Source of the DNA: Thiobacillus sp.
Lineage (GTDB): Bacteria > Pseudomonadota > Gammaproteobacteria > Burkholderiales > Thiobacillaceae
Direction: 5' to 3'
Assembly (NCBI GenBank): GCA_030692355.1
Contig: JAUYCF010000094.1
Span: 62,001 to 126,000 of the forward strand
DNA: 64,000 nt
Shown: one piece after another, positions 32,705-41,701 of the stretch
How the letters are laid out: each line of letters begins with the position of its first letter
Numbering within the stretch: position 1 is the first letter of the stretch
Program-made: the position numbers and the translations under genes
Notes under the pieces: generated by a model
The model's input: only the letters and a program-made list of their open reading frames with translations
What the model was told of the DNA's origin: nothing
Database searches by the model: none

Positions 32705-33589
32705 CTAATCCAGCCCCAGCGATTTCAGCATGCGCACGTCGTCGGCCCAGCCGCCCTTCACTTTCACCCATACTTCCAGATAAACCTTGCTGTCGAACGC
32801 GCGCTCCATGTCGAGGCGTGCCTGGGTGGAAATGGTCTTGAGCTTTTCGCCACCCTTGCCGATGAGGATGGGCTTGTGGCTGTCGCGGTCGACCAGGATG
32901 GTGGCAAAGATGCGGCGCAGGTTGCCCTCTTCCTCGAACTTGTCGATGCTCACCGCAACCGCATAGGGAATTTCCTCGCCGCACAGACGGAAGACTTTTT
33001 CGCGAATGAGCTCGGCGGCCAGCTGGCGTTCGGTCTGGTCGGTGACGTCATCCGCGTCAAACAGCGGCGCGTTTTCCGGCAGGTGGGTTTGCAGGGTTTT
33101 CAACAGTTCTTCGAGGTTGTTGCCCTGCTTGGCCGATACCGGGACGATCTCGGTAAACGCATGTGCGGCTGTGACTTCCTGCAGATAGGCCATCAGCTCG
33201 GCGCGATCCTTGACCTGGTCGATCTTGTTCACCACCAGGATCAACGGGCGATCCTTGGGCAGCAACGCCATCACCTGACGATCCTCATTCTTCAGCCGCC
33301 CGGCTTCCACCAGCATCATCACCACGTCGGTATCCGACAGCGTTTCGCGCACCCGCTTGTTCATCGCGCGGTTCATGGTGCCGGTGTAGCGCGTCTGGAA
33401 GCCGGGCGTATCGACGAACACGAACTGCGCCTCGTCGGTGGTGTGAATGCCCATCACCCGGTGCCGCGTGGTCTGTGCCTTGCGCGAGGTGATGCTGACT
33501 TTCTGCCCGACGATGCGGTTGAGCAGCGTCGACTTGCCGACGTTGGGACGCCCGACGATGGCGATGAGGCCGCACTTGAATTCACTCAT
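32705..33589 (-). CDS. era: GTPase Era
   Basis: Era is an essential GTPase for 16S rRNA maturation and small-subunit assembly. The 294-residue protein has G1 GRPNVGKST, the G2 region after RKAQTTRHRVMG, G3 DTPG, G4 NKID and a C-terminal KH domain (KVYLEVWVKVKGGWADDVRML). The start overlaps the rnc stop as ATGA, which fits the shared role of Era and RNase III on rRNA. Confidence 0.97.
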   Translation of the reverse strand: MSEFKCGLIAIVGRPNVGKSTLLNRIVGQKVSITSRKAQTTRHRVMGIHTTDEAQFVFVDTPGFQTRYTGTMNRAMNKRVRETLSDTDVVMMLVEAGRLKNEDRQVMALLPKDRPLILVVNKIDQVKDRAELMAYLQEVTAAHAFTEIVPVSAKQGNNLEELLKTLQTHLPENAPLFDADDVTDQTERQLAAELIREKVFRLCGEEIPYAVAVSIDKFEEEGNLRRIFATILVDRDSHKPILIGKGGEKLKTISTQARLDMERAFDSKVYLEVWVKVKGGWADDVRMLKSLGLD

Positions 33590-34299
33590 TTTTGCAGTTC
33601 GCTCTTCTTTGCTACCGATTCATTTCGTAATGCGGCGCACGCCTGGCGCGCCGCCTCCTGTTCGGCGGCGCGGCGGCTTTTGCCGACGCCGCGCGTGCTG
33701 AGTGCGGGCCTGGTCAACACGCAGTCGACAATGAAGCTCTGGTCGTGCGCCTCGCCCTCGGTATCGACCAGCCGGTAGTCCGGCAGCGGCAGACGGCGTG
33801 ACTGCAGCATTTCCTGCAACTCCGTCTTGGGATCCTTGCCCGAGGCACTGGGATCGATTTTCGCCACCAGCGGGGCAAACAATCCGTACACCACGCGCTG
33901 CGCCTCGCCAAAACCCGCCTCGAGGAAGATCGCGCCAAACAGCGACTCGAGCGCGTCGGCCAGGATCGACGGGCGGCGAAATCCGCCGCTCTTGAGTTCG
34001 CCCTCGCCCAGGCGCAGGCTCTCGCCCAGCCGCAGGTTCGCCGCGACATCGGCCAGGGTTTCCTGCCGCACCAGATTGGCGCGCAGGCGCGAAAGACTGC
34101 CTTCGGGCAAATCGGGAAACGCATCGTAAAGCGCGCGGGCAACCGAGCAGTTCAGCACCGAGTCGCCGAGAAATTCGAGCCGCTCGTTGTTGACCGCGCC
34201 GTAGCTGCGGTGGGTCAGCGCCTGGGTCAGCAGATCGGCGCGGATAAAGGTATAACCCAGCGCCTGCTGCAGGCGCTGGTTCAGCAAGGCGTTATTCAA
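33586..34299 (-). CDS. rnc: Ribonuclease III
   Basis: RNase III cleaves double-stranded RNA, including the rRNA precursor. The 237-residue protein has the catalytic signature NERLEFLGDSVLNCSVA, the second acidic site in LADALESLFGAIFLEAG, and a C-terminal dsRNA-binding domain. The start is TTG at 34299, eight bases inside the preceding gene; no ATG or GTG fits the conserved N-terminus better. The rare start may keep expression low. Confidence 0.95.
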   Translation of the reverse strand: MNNALLNQRLQQALGYTFIRADLLTQALTHRSYGAVNNERLEFLGDSVLNCSVARALYDAFPDLPEGSLSRLRANLVRQETLADVAANLRLGESLRLGEGELKSGGFRRPSILADALESLFGAIFLEAGFGEAQRVVYGLFAPLVAKIDPSASGKDPKTELQEMLQSRRLPLPDYRLVDTEGEAHDQSFIVDCVLTRPALSTRGVGKSRRAAEQEAARQACAALRNESVAKKSELQK

Positions 34300-34693
34300 T
34301 CCGGGCGGGCGCGGCGTTGGGGTTGGTGCTGGCGCTGAAATCGATCACCAGGCTGGCATTGCCGACGAGCTTGGTGCGGAACTCGTAATCGGCGGACACG
34401 ACCGGCATGCCGCCGCGACGATCGATGGAGAGATCTTCCGGCTTGACCGCCGTGACATAGCCGACGCTGGCACGCCTGGCGAAATCGCTGCGGAGCTCGG
34501 CATTGCTTTTCGACCTGAAATCGGATTCCTGCCCCATCGTGGCAAGAATCTTTTTCACCGAGAAAAACTCGATGTAGGCCGGCACCAGCTTCATTGCCAG
34601 CATGGCAATCGCCACCAGAACAACGGCGACGAACAGAAAGCCGGTCATGGTAAGGCCGCGTTGCCGGGATTGCATGGGGGGGGTGCGGGTCAT
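34292..34693 (-). CDS. DUF4845-family small membrane protein
   Basis: The 133-residue protein has one N-terminal membrane helix (TGFLFVAVVLVAIAMLAMKL) after a basic MQSRQRGLT segment, then a conserved external domain (VPAYIEFFSVKKIL). This matches the DUF4845 family regularly found between lepB and rnc in betaproteobacteria; function is unknown. The prepilin-like N-terminus may be coincidental. A perfect AAGGAGG lies four bases before the ATG and overlaps the lepB stop. Confidence 0.85.
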   Translation of the reverse strand: MTRTPPMQSRQRGLTMTGFLFVAVVLVAIAMLAMKLVPAYIEFFSVKKILATMGQESDFRSKSNAELRSDFARRASVGYVTAVKPEDLSIDRRGGMPVVSADYEFRTKLVGNASLVIDFSASTNPNAAPARIE

Positions 34694-34702
34694 GGTGCCT
34701 CC

Positions 34703-35512
34703 TTATTTAAGGGTAGTGCCGATGCGGCCAAAGTCGTCGAAATTCATCCAGATGAAAAAGGCCTTGCCGACGATGTTCCTGTCCGGGACGAAGCCCCAGT
34801 AGCGGCTGTCATTGCTGGCGTCACGGTTGTCGCCCATCATGAAATACTGCCCTTCCGGGACCTTGCAGACGAAGCCTTCGCCCTCGGCATTGTAGGAGCA
34901 GTTTTCGCGATCGGGGAAGTCCACCACCTGCGGTGGATAGACCGCGGGCTTGCCCGGCTCGGTCATCATGGCATGGCCAACGCCGTTGAGATGCTCCTGG
35001 TAGACCATGGCGGTAATATAGCTGAGGCCGTTGCCGACATAGCTGTAGGTGCCGGTGTTGACCGTACGCACCGGCTGGCCGTTGATGCTGAGCCGCTTGT
35101 CGCGGTATTCGACCACGTCGCCCGGCACGCCGATGACGCGCTTGATGTAATCGAGGCCGGGGTCGGCCGGATAACGGAACACCATGACGTCGCCGCGCTC
35201 GGGATTGTTGAGTTGCACCACTTTCCTGTTGAGCACCGGCAGGCGGATGCCGTAGGTGTATTTGTTGACCAGGATGAAGTCGCCGATCAGCAGCGTCGGC
35301 ATCATCGATCCGGACGGAATCTTGAAAGGCTCGACCAGGAAGGAGCGCAGCGCGAACACCACCAGGATCACCGGGAAAAAGCTCTTGGCGTACTCGACCA
35401 GCAGCGGTTCGCGGGCGCCCCGGTCGCGGCCGCGCTTGAGCAGCAGCGCGTCGAGCAGCCAGATGCCGCCGGTGACGGCCAGCGCGATGAAAAGGATGAG
35501 CGCGAAATTCAT
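34703..35512 (-). CDS. lepB: Signal peptidase I
   Basis: LepB removes signal peptides from exported proteins at the inner membrane. The 269-residue protein has an N-terminal helix (MNFALILFIALAVTGGIWLL), a second membrane segment, the nucleophile Ser69 in PSGSMMPTL and the general base Lys124 in DYIKRVIGVPGD. The ATG at 35512 lies 2 bp after the lepA stop; longer readings overlap lepA. The lepA-lepB order is conserved in many proteobacteria. Confidence 0.96.
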   Translation of the reverse strand: MNFALILFIALAVTGGIWLLDALLLKRGRDRGAREPLLVEYAKSFFPVILVVFALRSFLVEPFKIPSGSMMPTLLIGDFILVNKYTYGIRLPVLNRKVVQLNNPERGDVMVFRYPADPGLDYIKRVIGVPGDVVEYRDKRLSINGQPVRTVNTGTYSYVGNGLSYITAMVYQEHLNGVGHAMMTEPGKPAVYPPQVVDFPDRENCSYNAEGEGFVCKVPEGQYFMMGDNRDASNDSRYWGFVPDRNIVGKAFFIWMNFDDFGRIGTTLK

Positions 35513-35514
35513 AT

Positions 35515-37314
35515 TTACTTGTCCGAGACCTGGAGGATCGCAAGAAAGGCTTCCTGCGGGATTTCGACGTTGCCGACCTGCTTCATGCGCCGTTTGCCGG
35601 CCTTCTGTTTTTCCAGCAGCTTTTTCTTGCGCGAGATGTCGCCGCCGTAGCACTTGGCGAGCACGTTCTTGCGCAAGGCCTTGACGTTCTCGCGCGCGAT
35701 GATGTTGGCGCCGATCGCCGCCTGCACCGCGACGTCGAACATCTGGCGCGGAATCAGCTCGCGCATCTTGGAGGCGAGCTCGCGCCCGCGGTACACGCTG
35801 GTGGCGCGATGCACGATCAGCGACAGCGCATCGACCTTTTCGTTGTTGACCAGGATGTCGAGCTTGACCAGATCGCCCGGCCGGTATTCCTTGAACTCGT
35901 AGTCGAGCGAGGCGTAGCCGCGGCTGGTCGACTTCAGCTTGTCGAAGAAATCCATCACCACTTCGTTCATCGGCAGGTCATAGCGCAGCATCACCTGCCG
36001 GCCGTGGTACTGCATGTCGAGCTGCATGCCACGCTTCTGGTTGCACAGGGTGATGACGTTGCCAACGAATTCTTCCGGTACGAAGATGGTCGCGGTGATG
36101 ATGGGCTCGCGGATTTCCTCGATCTTCGACAGCTCGGGCAGCTTGGACGGATTCTCGACGTTGACCAGGGTGCCGTCTCTGAGCACCACTTCGTACACCA
36201 CCGTCGGCGCGGTGGTGATGAGGTCCATGTTGTATTCGCGTTCCAGCCGCTCCTGCACGATGTCCATGTGCAAGAGGCCGAGGAAACCACAGCGAAAGCC
36301 GAAACCAAGCGCCTGCGAGACTTCGGGCTCGAACTGCAGCGCCGCGTCGTTCAGTTGCAGCTTGGTCAGCGCGTCGCGCAGCGCCTCGAAATCGTGCGAC
36401 TCGATCGGGTACAGCCCGGCGAAGACCTGCGACTGCACCTTCTTGAAGCCTGGCAGCGCCTCGGCCGCGGGCCGGTCGAGCAGGGTGATGGTATCGCCCA
36501 CCTGGGCCGATTTGAGTTCCTTGATACCCGCAATCACGAAGCCGACCTCGCCTGCCGACAGGCTGGGCCGGTCGACCGATTTCGGCGTGAACACGCCGAC
36601 ATGCTCGGTCAGGTGCTGCGCGCCGGACGCCATGAAACGGATCTTGTCCTTGGGACGCAGCACGCCGTCCACCACCCGCACCAGCATCACCACGCCGACG
36701 TAGTTGTCGAACCACGAGTCGATAATCAGCGCCTTCAGCGGCGCATCCACATTGCCGCGCGGCGGCGGCACCTGCTTCACCACCACTTCGAGAATCTCGG
36801 CAATGCCGATCCCGGTCTTGGCCGATGCACGCACCGCCTCGCTCGCGTCCAGCCCGACGATGTCCTCGATCTCTTCCGCCACCCGGTCCGAGTCGGCAGC
36901 AGGCAGGTCGATCTTGTTCAGCACCGGAATCACTTCGACGCCGAGGTCGATCGCGGTGTAGCAGTTGGCCACCGTCTGCGCTTCCACCCCCTGCGAGGCA
37001 TCGACCACCAGCAGGGCGCCCTCGCACGCGGACAGGGAACGCGACACTTCATAGGAAAAATCAACGTGGCCGGGGGTATCGATCAGGTTCAGGCGGTAGA
37101 CCTTGCCGTCCTGCGCCTTGTAGCTGAGGGCGGCGGTCTGCGCCTTGATGGTGATGCCGCGCTCCTTTTCCAGGTCCATGGAATCGAGCACCTGCGCTTC
37201 CATTTCGCGATCGGACAGGCCGCCGCAAAACTGGATGAGACGGTCGGCCAGCGTGGACTTGCCGTGGTCGATATGGGCGATGATGGAGAAATTGCGGATC
37301 AGACTCTGGGACAC
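35515..37314 (-). CDS. lepA: Elongation factor 4 (back-translocating GTPase)
   Basis: LepA/EF4 is a ribosome-dependent GTPase related to EF-G. The 599-residue protein starts with [17 protein letters not shown] (G1), has [16 protein letters not shown] (G3) and NKIDLPAAD (G4), and ends with the EF4-specific domain ([26 protein letters not shown] region). Translation begins at GTG 37314 with no ribosome-binding site. A hairpin ends only a few bases upstream, so the start region is unusual for a widely conserved gene. Confidence 0.96.
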   Translation of the reverse strand: MSQSLIRNFSIIAHIDHGKSTLADRLIQFCGGLSDREMEAQVLDSMDLEKERGITIKAQTAALSYKAQDGKVYRLNLIDTPGHVDFSYEVSRSLSACEGALLVVDASQGVEAQTVANCYTAIDLGVEVIPVLNKIDLPAADSDRVAEEIEDIVGLDASEAVRASAKTGIGIAEILEVVVKQVPPPRGNVDAPLKALIIDSWFDNYVGVVMLVRVVDGVLRPKDKIRFMASGAQHLTEHVGVFTPKSVDRPSLSAGEVGFVIAGIKELKSAQVGDTITLLDRPAAEALPGFKKVQSQVFAGLYPIESHDFEALRDALTKLQLNDAALQFEPEVSQALGFGFRCGFLGLLHMDIVQERLEREYNMDLITTAPTVVYEVVLRDGTLVNVENPSKLPELSKIEEIREPIITATIFVPEEFVGNVITLCNQKRGMQLDMQYHGRQVMLRYDLPMNEVVMDFFDKLKSTSRGYASLDYEFKEYRPGDLVKLDILVNNEKVDALSLIVHRATSVYRGRELASKMRELIPRQMFDVAVQAAIGANIIARENVKALRKNVLAKCYGGDISRKKKLLEKQKAGKRRMKQVGNVEIPQEAFLAILQVSDK

Positions 37315-37316
37315 AG

Positions 37317-37342
37317 CAAAACGGGCACGTTTCCGTGCCCGG
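37317..37342 (-). terminator. Hairpin directly upstream of lepA, terminator-like
   Basis: On the minus strand the 8-bp stem CGGGCACG/CGTGCCCG with loop GAAA is followed by TTTT. It lies 36 bp after the stop of the glutaredoxin-like gene and 7 bp before the lepA GTG. It could end the rpoE-mucD operon or attenuate entry into lepA. Confidence 0.6.
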
Positions 37343-37378
37343 CTAGGGATGCGATAACACCCAGAATTTTAACGGATT

Positions 37379-37624
37379 TCAGGGGTGGGCGCGCAGCCAT
37401 TCCCGAAGCGCATGCAGATTAAGCTCATGGCGGCAAATCTCGGTGTCGCCGTCGAACAGCAGCGGCACATCCCAGCCGTAGCGCGTTTTGAGCAAGGGAT
37501 CGGCATCCACATCCACGGGCGCCAGGCGGTGGCCGGTTCCCGCGATCCGCGCGCCGACCTCAGCCGCCATGTCCTCGCACAGCGGGCAGCCTGCCCGCGT
37601 ATAGAGCGTGAGCGCCTTACTCAC
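37379..37624 (-). CDS. Glutaredoxin-like protein (DUF836 type)
   Basis: The 81-residue protein has a thioredoxin fold with a CPLC active site (Cys13, Cys16) after strand LTLYTRAG, and a second half with VPLLFDGDTEICRHEL. It resembles the small glutaredoxin-like family often next to mucD or lepA in betaproteobacteria. The redox partner is unknown. The start is GTG 37624, overlapping the mucD stop by eight bases. Confidence 0.85.
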   Translation of the reverse strand: MSKALTLYTRAGCPLCEDMAAEVGARIAGTGHRLAPVDVDADPLLKTRYGWDVPLLFDGDTEICRHELNLHALREWLRAHP

Positions 37625-39002
37625 CCGTTATCTTCAGCGGAATGTAGAGCGAGCCTTCGCCGCGCCGCACCAGAAGTGCCGCGCTTTTGCCCTTGGGAAC
37701 GGCGGCGATCGACTTGCGGAAGGCTTCGACCGAGGGCACCTTGCCGTTGTTCACCGCAAGGATCACGTCGCCGACGCGGATGCCCGCGCGCGCGGCGTCG
37801 CCGGTCACTTCTTCCACCAGCAGGCCGTGGTCGATCCCGAGCTCGCGCCGCTGGTCGGCCGTCAGTTCGGACAGGGCCAGGCCGCCGCGCGAATAGGTCT
37901 TGCCGCTCTTGCCGGCGGGCAGCTCCTCGCCCGGCAATTCGCCCAGCGTCACCGCCAGCTCCTGCACCTTGCCGCGGCGCCACACCTGCAACGGAATTTT
38001 CGTTCCCGGCTTGGCCATGCCGACCATGCGCGGCAGATCGCCCGAGTTCTCCACCGGCTTGCCGCCAAACATGAGGATCACATCGGCCGCCTGCAAGCCG
38101 GCCCTTGCCGCAGGGCTATCCGCCTGCACCTGTGCGATCAGCGCGCCGCGCGGGCGATCCATGCCGAAGGACTCGGCGAGATCGGCGGTCACTTCCTGCA
38201 CCACCACCCCCAGCCAGCCGCGCGAGACCTTGCCGCTGCTTTTCAGCTGCTCGGCAACCTCCATCGCCACATCGATCGGAATCGCGAACGACACCCCCTG
38301 ATATCCGCCGCTGCGGCTGTATATCTGCGAGTTGATGCCGACCACTTCGCCCTTCATGTTGAACAGCGGCCCGCCCGAGTTGCCCGGATTGATCGGCACG
38401 TCAGTCTGGATGTAGGGCACGTAGCTTTCCGAGGGCAGCGAGCGCCCCTTGGCGGAAACGATGCCGGCGGTGACCGAATTCTCGAAGCCGAACGGCGAAC
38501 CGATGGCCGCCACGGCTTCGCCCGCCCGCAGCCTGGCGGGGTCGCCCAGCTTGACCGCCGGCAGGTTGCTGGCGGTGATCTTGATGACCGCAACATCGGT
38601 GCGGCTGTCAGAGCCGATCACCCTGGCGCTGAATTTGCGCTTGTCGATGAGCTTGACCTCGACTTCGTCGGCGCCGCGCACCACATGGGCATTGGTCAGA
38701 ATATAGCCGTCGTTGCTGACGATGAAGCCGGAGCCGGCGCCGCGTGTGGGGATTTCCTGTATCGACCCGTGTCCGGGGATGCCAGGCGGAAAGAAGCGGC
38801 GGAAGAACTCCTGCATGGCTTCATCGTCAGGCACCGCGAAAGGGAAGCCCTCAGCGCCACGCTTCACCAGCCGGGAGGTGCTGATGTTGACCACAGCCGG
38901 GCCGTGTGCTTCGACCAGATCGGCCACATCCATCGCTTCTTTTGCCAACGCCGGCGCAGACAAGGTAAACACCAGTGCTGCCGCGGCCAATGCCACTCTC
39001 AT
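37617..39002 (-). CDS. mucD: DegP/DegQ/MucD-type periplasmic serine protease
   Basis: This 461-residue envelope protease-chaperone has a signal peptide (residues 1-20), a trypsin-like domain with the triad His106 (LTNAHVV), Asp136 (RTDVAVI) and Ser209 (NPGNSGGPL), and two PDZ domains, the first from about residue 265 and the second from about 385. AAAGGAG precedes the ATG. Its place after rpoE-rseABC matches the MucD arrangement of Pseudomonas and relatives. It is probably induced by envelope stress. Confidence 0.93.
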   Translation of the reverse strand: MRVALAAAALVFTLSAPALAKEAMDVADLVEAHGPAVVNISTSRLVKRGAEGFPFAVPDDEAMQEFFRRFFPPGIPGHGSIQEIPTRGAGSGFIVSNDGYILTNAHVVRGADEVEVKLIDKRKFSARVIGSDSRTDVAVIKITASNLPAVKLGDPARLRAGEAVAAIGSPFGFENSVTAGIVSAKGRSLPSESYVPYIQTDVPINPGNSGGPLFNMKGEVVGINSQIYSRSGGYQGVSFAIPIDVAMEVAEQLKSSGKVSRGWLGVVVQEVTADLAESFGMDRPRGALIAQVQADSPAARAGLQAADVILMFGGKPVENSGDLPRMVGMAKPGTKIPLQVWRRGKVQELAVTLGELPGEELPAGKSGKTYSRGGLALSELTADQRRELGIDHGLLVEEVTGDAARAGIRVGDVILAVNNGKVPSVEAFRKSIAAVPKGKSAALLVRRGEGSLYIPLKITGE

Positions 39003-39442
39003 CGCGGTTCTCCTTTCCTCATGTGAAACAGCTTGACGTCTTCACGCCTGAGCACGACCGGGCGCGCCGCGCGACCACCGCGCGCGATCAGCCAGCCCGC
39101 CACGCCCCCGAGCAACATGCCAAGCACTGCGGGGCCGTCGCCGGGCTGCACGGCCTGTGCCAGCAACGCGCCCGCCAGCATCAACCCCAACGGCACCCCG
39201 TAGGCGCGCAATGCGCTCCTGAGCACGCTGCCGCGGGCGATGCCGACCACGATGCGGTCACCCGGCGCCAGCGACAAGTCGCAATCGACCAGAAAATGCC
39301 GTGGTTTGCGCTGGAACATCTCGGCGATGCGGCGCGACGCACAGCCCTGTCCGCCGCAAGTACCGCAACCGGACGGCTCGACCGCCTGCACCCAGATGCC
39401 ATCCGCTGCGGTTTTGACGACTTCGGCGGTTTGCTCCAGCAT
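38999..39442 (-). CDS. rseC: RseC/MucC-family regulator
   Basis: The 147-residue inner-membrane protein has an N-terminal cysteine cluster (SGCGTCGGQGCASR) and two hydrophobic helices (GVPLGLMLAGALLAQAV and AVLGMLLGGVAGWLIA). RseC proteins modulate sigma-E signalling and SoxR reduction in some bacteria. It overlaps the mucD start (ATGA) and follows rseB by 8 bp. Confidence 0.9.
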   Translation of the reverse strand: MLEQTAEVVKTAADGIWVQAVEPSGCGTCGGQGCASRRIAEMFQRKPRHFLVDCDLSLAPGDRIVVGIARGSVLRSALRAYGVPLGLMLAGALLAQAVQPGDGPAVLGMLLGGVAGWLIARGGRAARPVVLRREDVKLFHMRKGEPR

Positions 39443-39450
39443 GGCGATGC

Positions 39451-40407
39451 TTACTTCCGCTTTACCGAGTTGCCTGTTTCGATCAGTGCCATGTTCGGCA
39501 CTTCACCCAGCGTGGTCACGATGTGGCCGTCGACCTCACGCGCATAGATGCCGATCACGCCCTCGGCCGACAGGCCGCGCAGGTTTTGCACACGGGGATC
39601 AACGCGTTCCACGAACATCGACAGCACGGAGAGTCCGTCTGAAAACACCAGATGGGTGACAGGCGCCGGCTTGCCCGGCAGTGCGCGCACTGCCTCCTGC
39701 ACCCGCGCGAATCCCGGCGGCGGGGTTACGTCCCAGGCCACCTCGGCCGGTTTGTCGAGGCTGGCTTGCTGGACGCGTTTACCCGCCAGATCGTTGCGAA
39801 ACGACCCGGCATCGGGCACCTTGCCAATCTGGATTTCGGAGAACACGAACATCGACACCACGACGCCGCTGTCGTTGACGACGCGCGACTTGAGCGGCAG
39901 TCCGGTTTGTTTATCCAGCCACAAACTGTAGCTGTAACGATAGCCGTCGCGCGGCTCCAGCACCACCACCTGACAGGGCCGGCCCGCCACCCGCTCGGCG
40001 CCGCCGAGCTTCGCCTCGTAATATTCGAGCAGGCCGGCCGGCTGGGCAGGCAGCAAGGCGGGGAAGAACCGGCGCAGGGCATTGCGCTCAAGCCGCACAC
40101 TCTTGCCGTCCGGCAAGTGGCAATAGACATCGTTGTTGACGCGCAGGAACTTGCGCGGCGTGCCGTCGAGCACCTCGACCTTTTCCATTTCGCCGGTGGC
40201 ATCGGTGCGATGCAGCACACGCAGCACTTCGACGTGTTCGCCGTGGTGATACACATAAACGCCGCTGTAGTTCTGCTGCTTGGCGGCGGCAGCGGCGCGG
40301 TTGAGCCAATCGAGCGCGGCGTCGGCGCGCGCCGTGCTGGACAACAGCATCAGTGCGGCAAACCCCACCGCCAGCCAGTCTTGCCGCCACACAACTCCCG
40401 CCCGCAT
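39451..40407 (-). CDS. rseB: Sigma-E factor regulatory protein RseB/MucB
   Basis: RseB is a periplasmic sensor that binds the anti-sigma factor and protects it from cleavage until lipoprotein or LPS signals arrive. The 318-residue protein has a signal peptide (LAVGFAALMLLSSTARADA), an N-terminal LolA-like domain (NYSGVYVYHHGEHVEVLRV) and a C-terminal domain with DGLSVLSMFVE. ATG 40407 overlaps the rseA stop as ATGA; the in-frame TTG just upstream is less likely. Confidence 0.93.
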   Translation of the reverse strand: MRAGVVWRQDWLAVGFAALMLLSSTARADAALDWLNRAAAAAKQQNYSGVYVYHHGEHVEVLRVLHRTDATGEMEKVEVLDGTPRKFLRVNNDVYCHLPDGKSVRLERNALRRFFPALLPAQPAGLLEYYEAKLGGAERVAGRPCQVVVLEPRDGYRYSYSLWLDKQTGLPLKSRVVNDSGVVVSMFVFSEIQIGKVPDAGSFRNDLAGKRVQQASLDKPAEVAWDVTPPPGFARVQEAVRALPGKPAPVTHLVFSDGLSVLSMFVERVDPRVQNLRGLSAEGVIGIYAREVDGHIVTTLGEVPNMALIETGNSVKRK

Positions 40408-40949
40408 CAACGCGGCTCCACCGCAACCGCCATCACGCGCTGGTAGGGCGAGGCCACCGCCATCGGGGAAAATTCCTGATGCGCCACCAGGTAGGAGGCG
40501 AAGTGGTGGTCGTCACGCGGTTCCAAAGCCAGTCCGGCCTGCTGGAAGCCCGGCGCCGCCGCCATCGGTGCCGTGGCAGGGGCATCCGACAGCAGCCCGG
40601 TCAGCGCGACCACGCCCCATACGGCGAACGAGGCAAACGATGCCACCACCAGCCGTTGCGGCCACACGCTGCGGCGCGGCGCGAGCACGGTCGGCTCGGC
40701 CGCCAACTGTGCCGAGAAGCGCGCCATGAAGTCATCCTGCACCGGCGCCACGCCTCGCATCAGATCGCCGATCAGGTGGTATTCGGACCAGCTTTGTCGC
40801 AGGCCTTCGTCACGTTTCATCGCCGTGATGCAGGCCCCGGTCTCGGCGCGCGCCGTTTCGCCGTCCAGCGCGGCGGACAGCATCGACAGCTGGTCGTTGT
40901 CGGCCTGTTCAGCCTGGGGAAGGGTGTCGAGTTTGCGATGTGCTGACAT
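40407..40949 (-). CDS. rseA: Anti-sigma-E factor RseA/MucA
   Basis: RseA holds RpoE at the membrane. The 180-residue protein has an N-terminal cytoplasmic sigma-binding domain ([17 protein letters not shown], then [17 protein letters not shown]), one membrane helix ([20 protein letters not shown]) and a periplasmic tail. ATG 40949 is chosen because AGGTGG ends 5 bases upstream; a GTG at 40958 would overlap rpoE. Regulated proteolysis by DegS/RseP-type proteases is expected from the family. Confidence 0.92.
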   Translation of the reverse strand: MSAHRKLDTLPQAEQADNDQLSMLSAALDGETARAETGACITAMKRDEGLRQSWSEYHLIGDLMRGVAPVQDDFMARFSAQLAAEPTVLAPRRSVWPQRLVVASFASFAVWGVVALTGLLSDAPATAPMAAAPGFQQAGLALEPRDDHHFASYLVAHQEFSPMAVASPYQRVMAVAVEPR

Positions 40950-40951
40950 GG

Positions 40952-41548
40952 TTACCACCTTTTGTCCTGACCGGTGCCCAGCATCGGGCGTATCTTTTCT
41001 GCAATGGCCTCACGCGCACGGAAGATCCGCGAGCGTACGGTGCCGATCGGGCATTCCATCATCTGCGCGATGTCCTCGTAGCTCATGCCTTCGATCTCGC
41101 GCAGCGTGATGGCTGTCCGTAACTCCTCGGGCAGCGCATCGACTGCCTCATTCACTGCTTGGGCGATCTGTTTGCTGTGAAGTTCCGCTTCCGGCGTCGC
41201 AATATCGCGCAACAGGTCGCCCTCTTCATAATTCTCCGCGTCTTCCGCCTGCACATCGCTCGACACCGGCTGGCGCTTGTGCGCCACCAGGTAATTCTTG
41301 GCGGTGTTGACGGCGATGCGGTACAGCCAGGTGTAGAACGCGCTTTCGCCGCGGAATCCCGGCAACGCGCGATAGGCCTTGATAAAGGCTTCCTGCGTAA
41401 TGTCTTCCACCTCCGCCGCGTCGCGCACCATGCGCGACAACAGCCGGCCGACCTTGCGGTGATACTTGATCACCAGCAGCTCGAATGCGCGCTTGTCGCC
41501 CTGCTGGGCACGCTCAACCAACTCCTGATCCAGTTCGCGGTCTGACAT
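40952..41548 (-). CDS. rpoE: RNA polymerase sigma-E factor (ECF)
   Basis: The 198-residue sigma factor directs the envelope-stress regulon. Region 2 contains [21 protein letters not shown] and [16 protein letters not shown]; region 4 contains [20 protein letters not shown] and [20 protein letters not shown] precedes the ATG. It heads the operon rpoE-rseA-rseB-rseC-mucD, with gaps of a few bases or overlaps. A sigma-E-like promoter lies just upstream, which would give autoregulation. Confidence 0.97.
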   Translation of the reverse strand: MSDRELDQELVERAQQGDKRAFELLVIKYHRKVGRLLSRMVRDAAEVEDITQEAFIKAYRALPGFRGESAFYTWLYRIAVNTAKNYLVAHKRQPVSSDVQAEDAENYEEGDLLRDIATPEAELHSKQIAQAVNEAVDALPEELRTAITLREIEGMSYEDIAQMMECPIGTVRSRIFRAREAIAEKIRPMLGTGQDKRW

Positions 41549-41573
41549 ATCTCCCTGCTACATTTATGTTTAT

Positions 41574-41601
41574 GTTGAAAGTATACGTGACCGCAGCTTC
41601 C
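41574..41601 (-). promoter_or_regulatory. Predicted sigma-E promoter of rpoE
   Basis: On the minus strand GGAAGCT (41601-41595) and TCAAC (41578-41574) are 16 bp apart. The enterobacterial sigma-E consensus is GGAACTT, about 16 bp, then TCAAA. The -10 lies 25 bp from the rpoE ATG. Autoregulation is the rule for this sigma factor. Confidence 0.55.
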
Positions 41602-41701
41602 GGAAGATGAGAGGATGCCGCGGCCAAAAAGTTCACCCCGCCAGCTTCGATGCAGCGGGGCGATTCTGGCCAGGCCCAAGCCTGCTATCATCGCCCGATT
41701 C

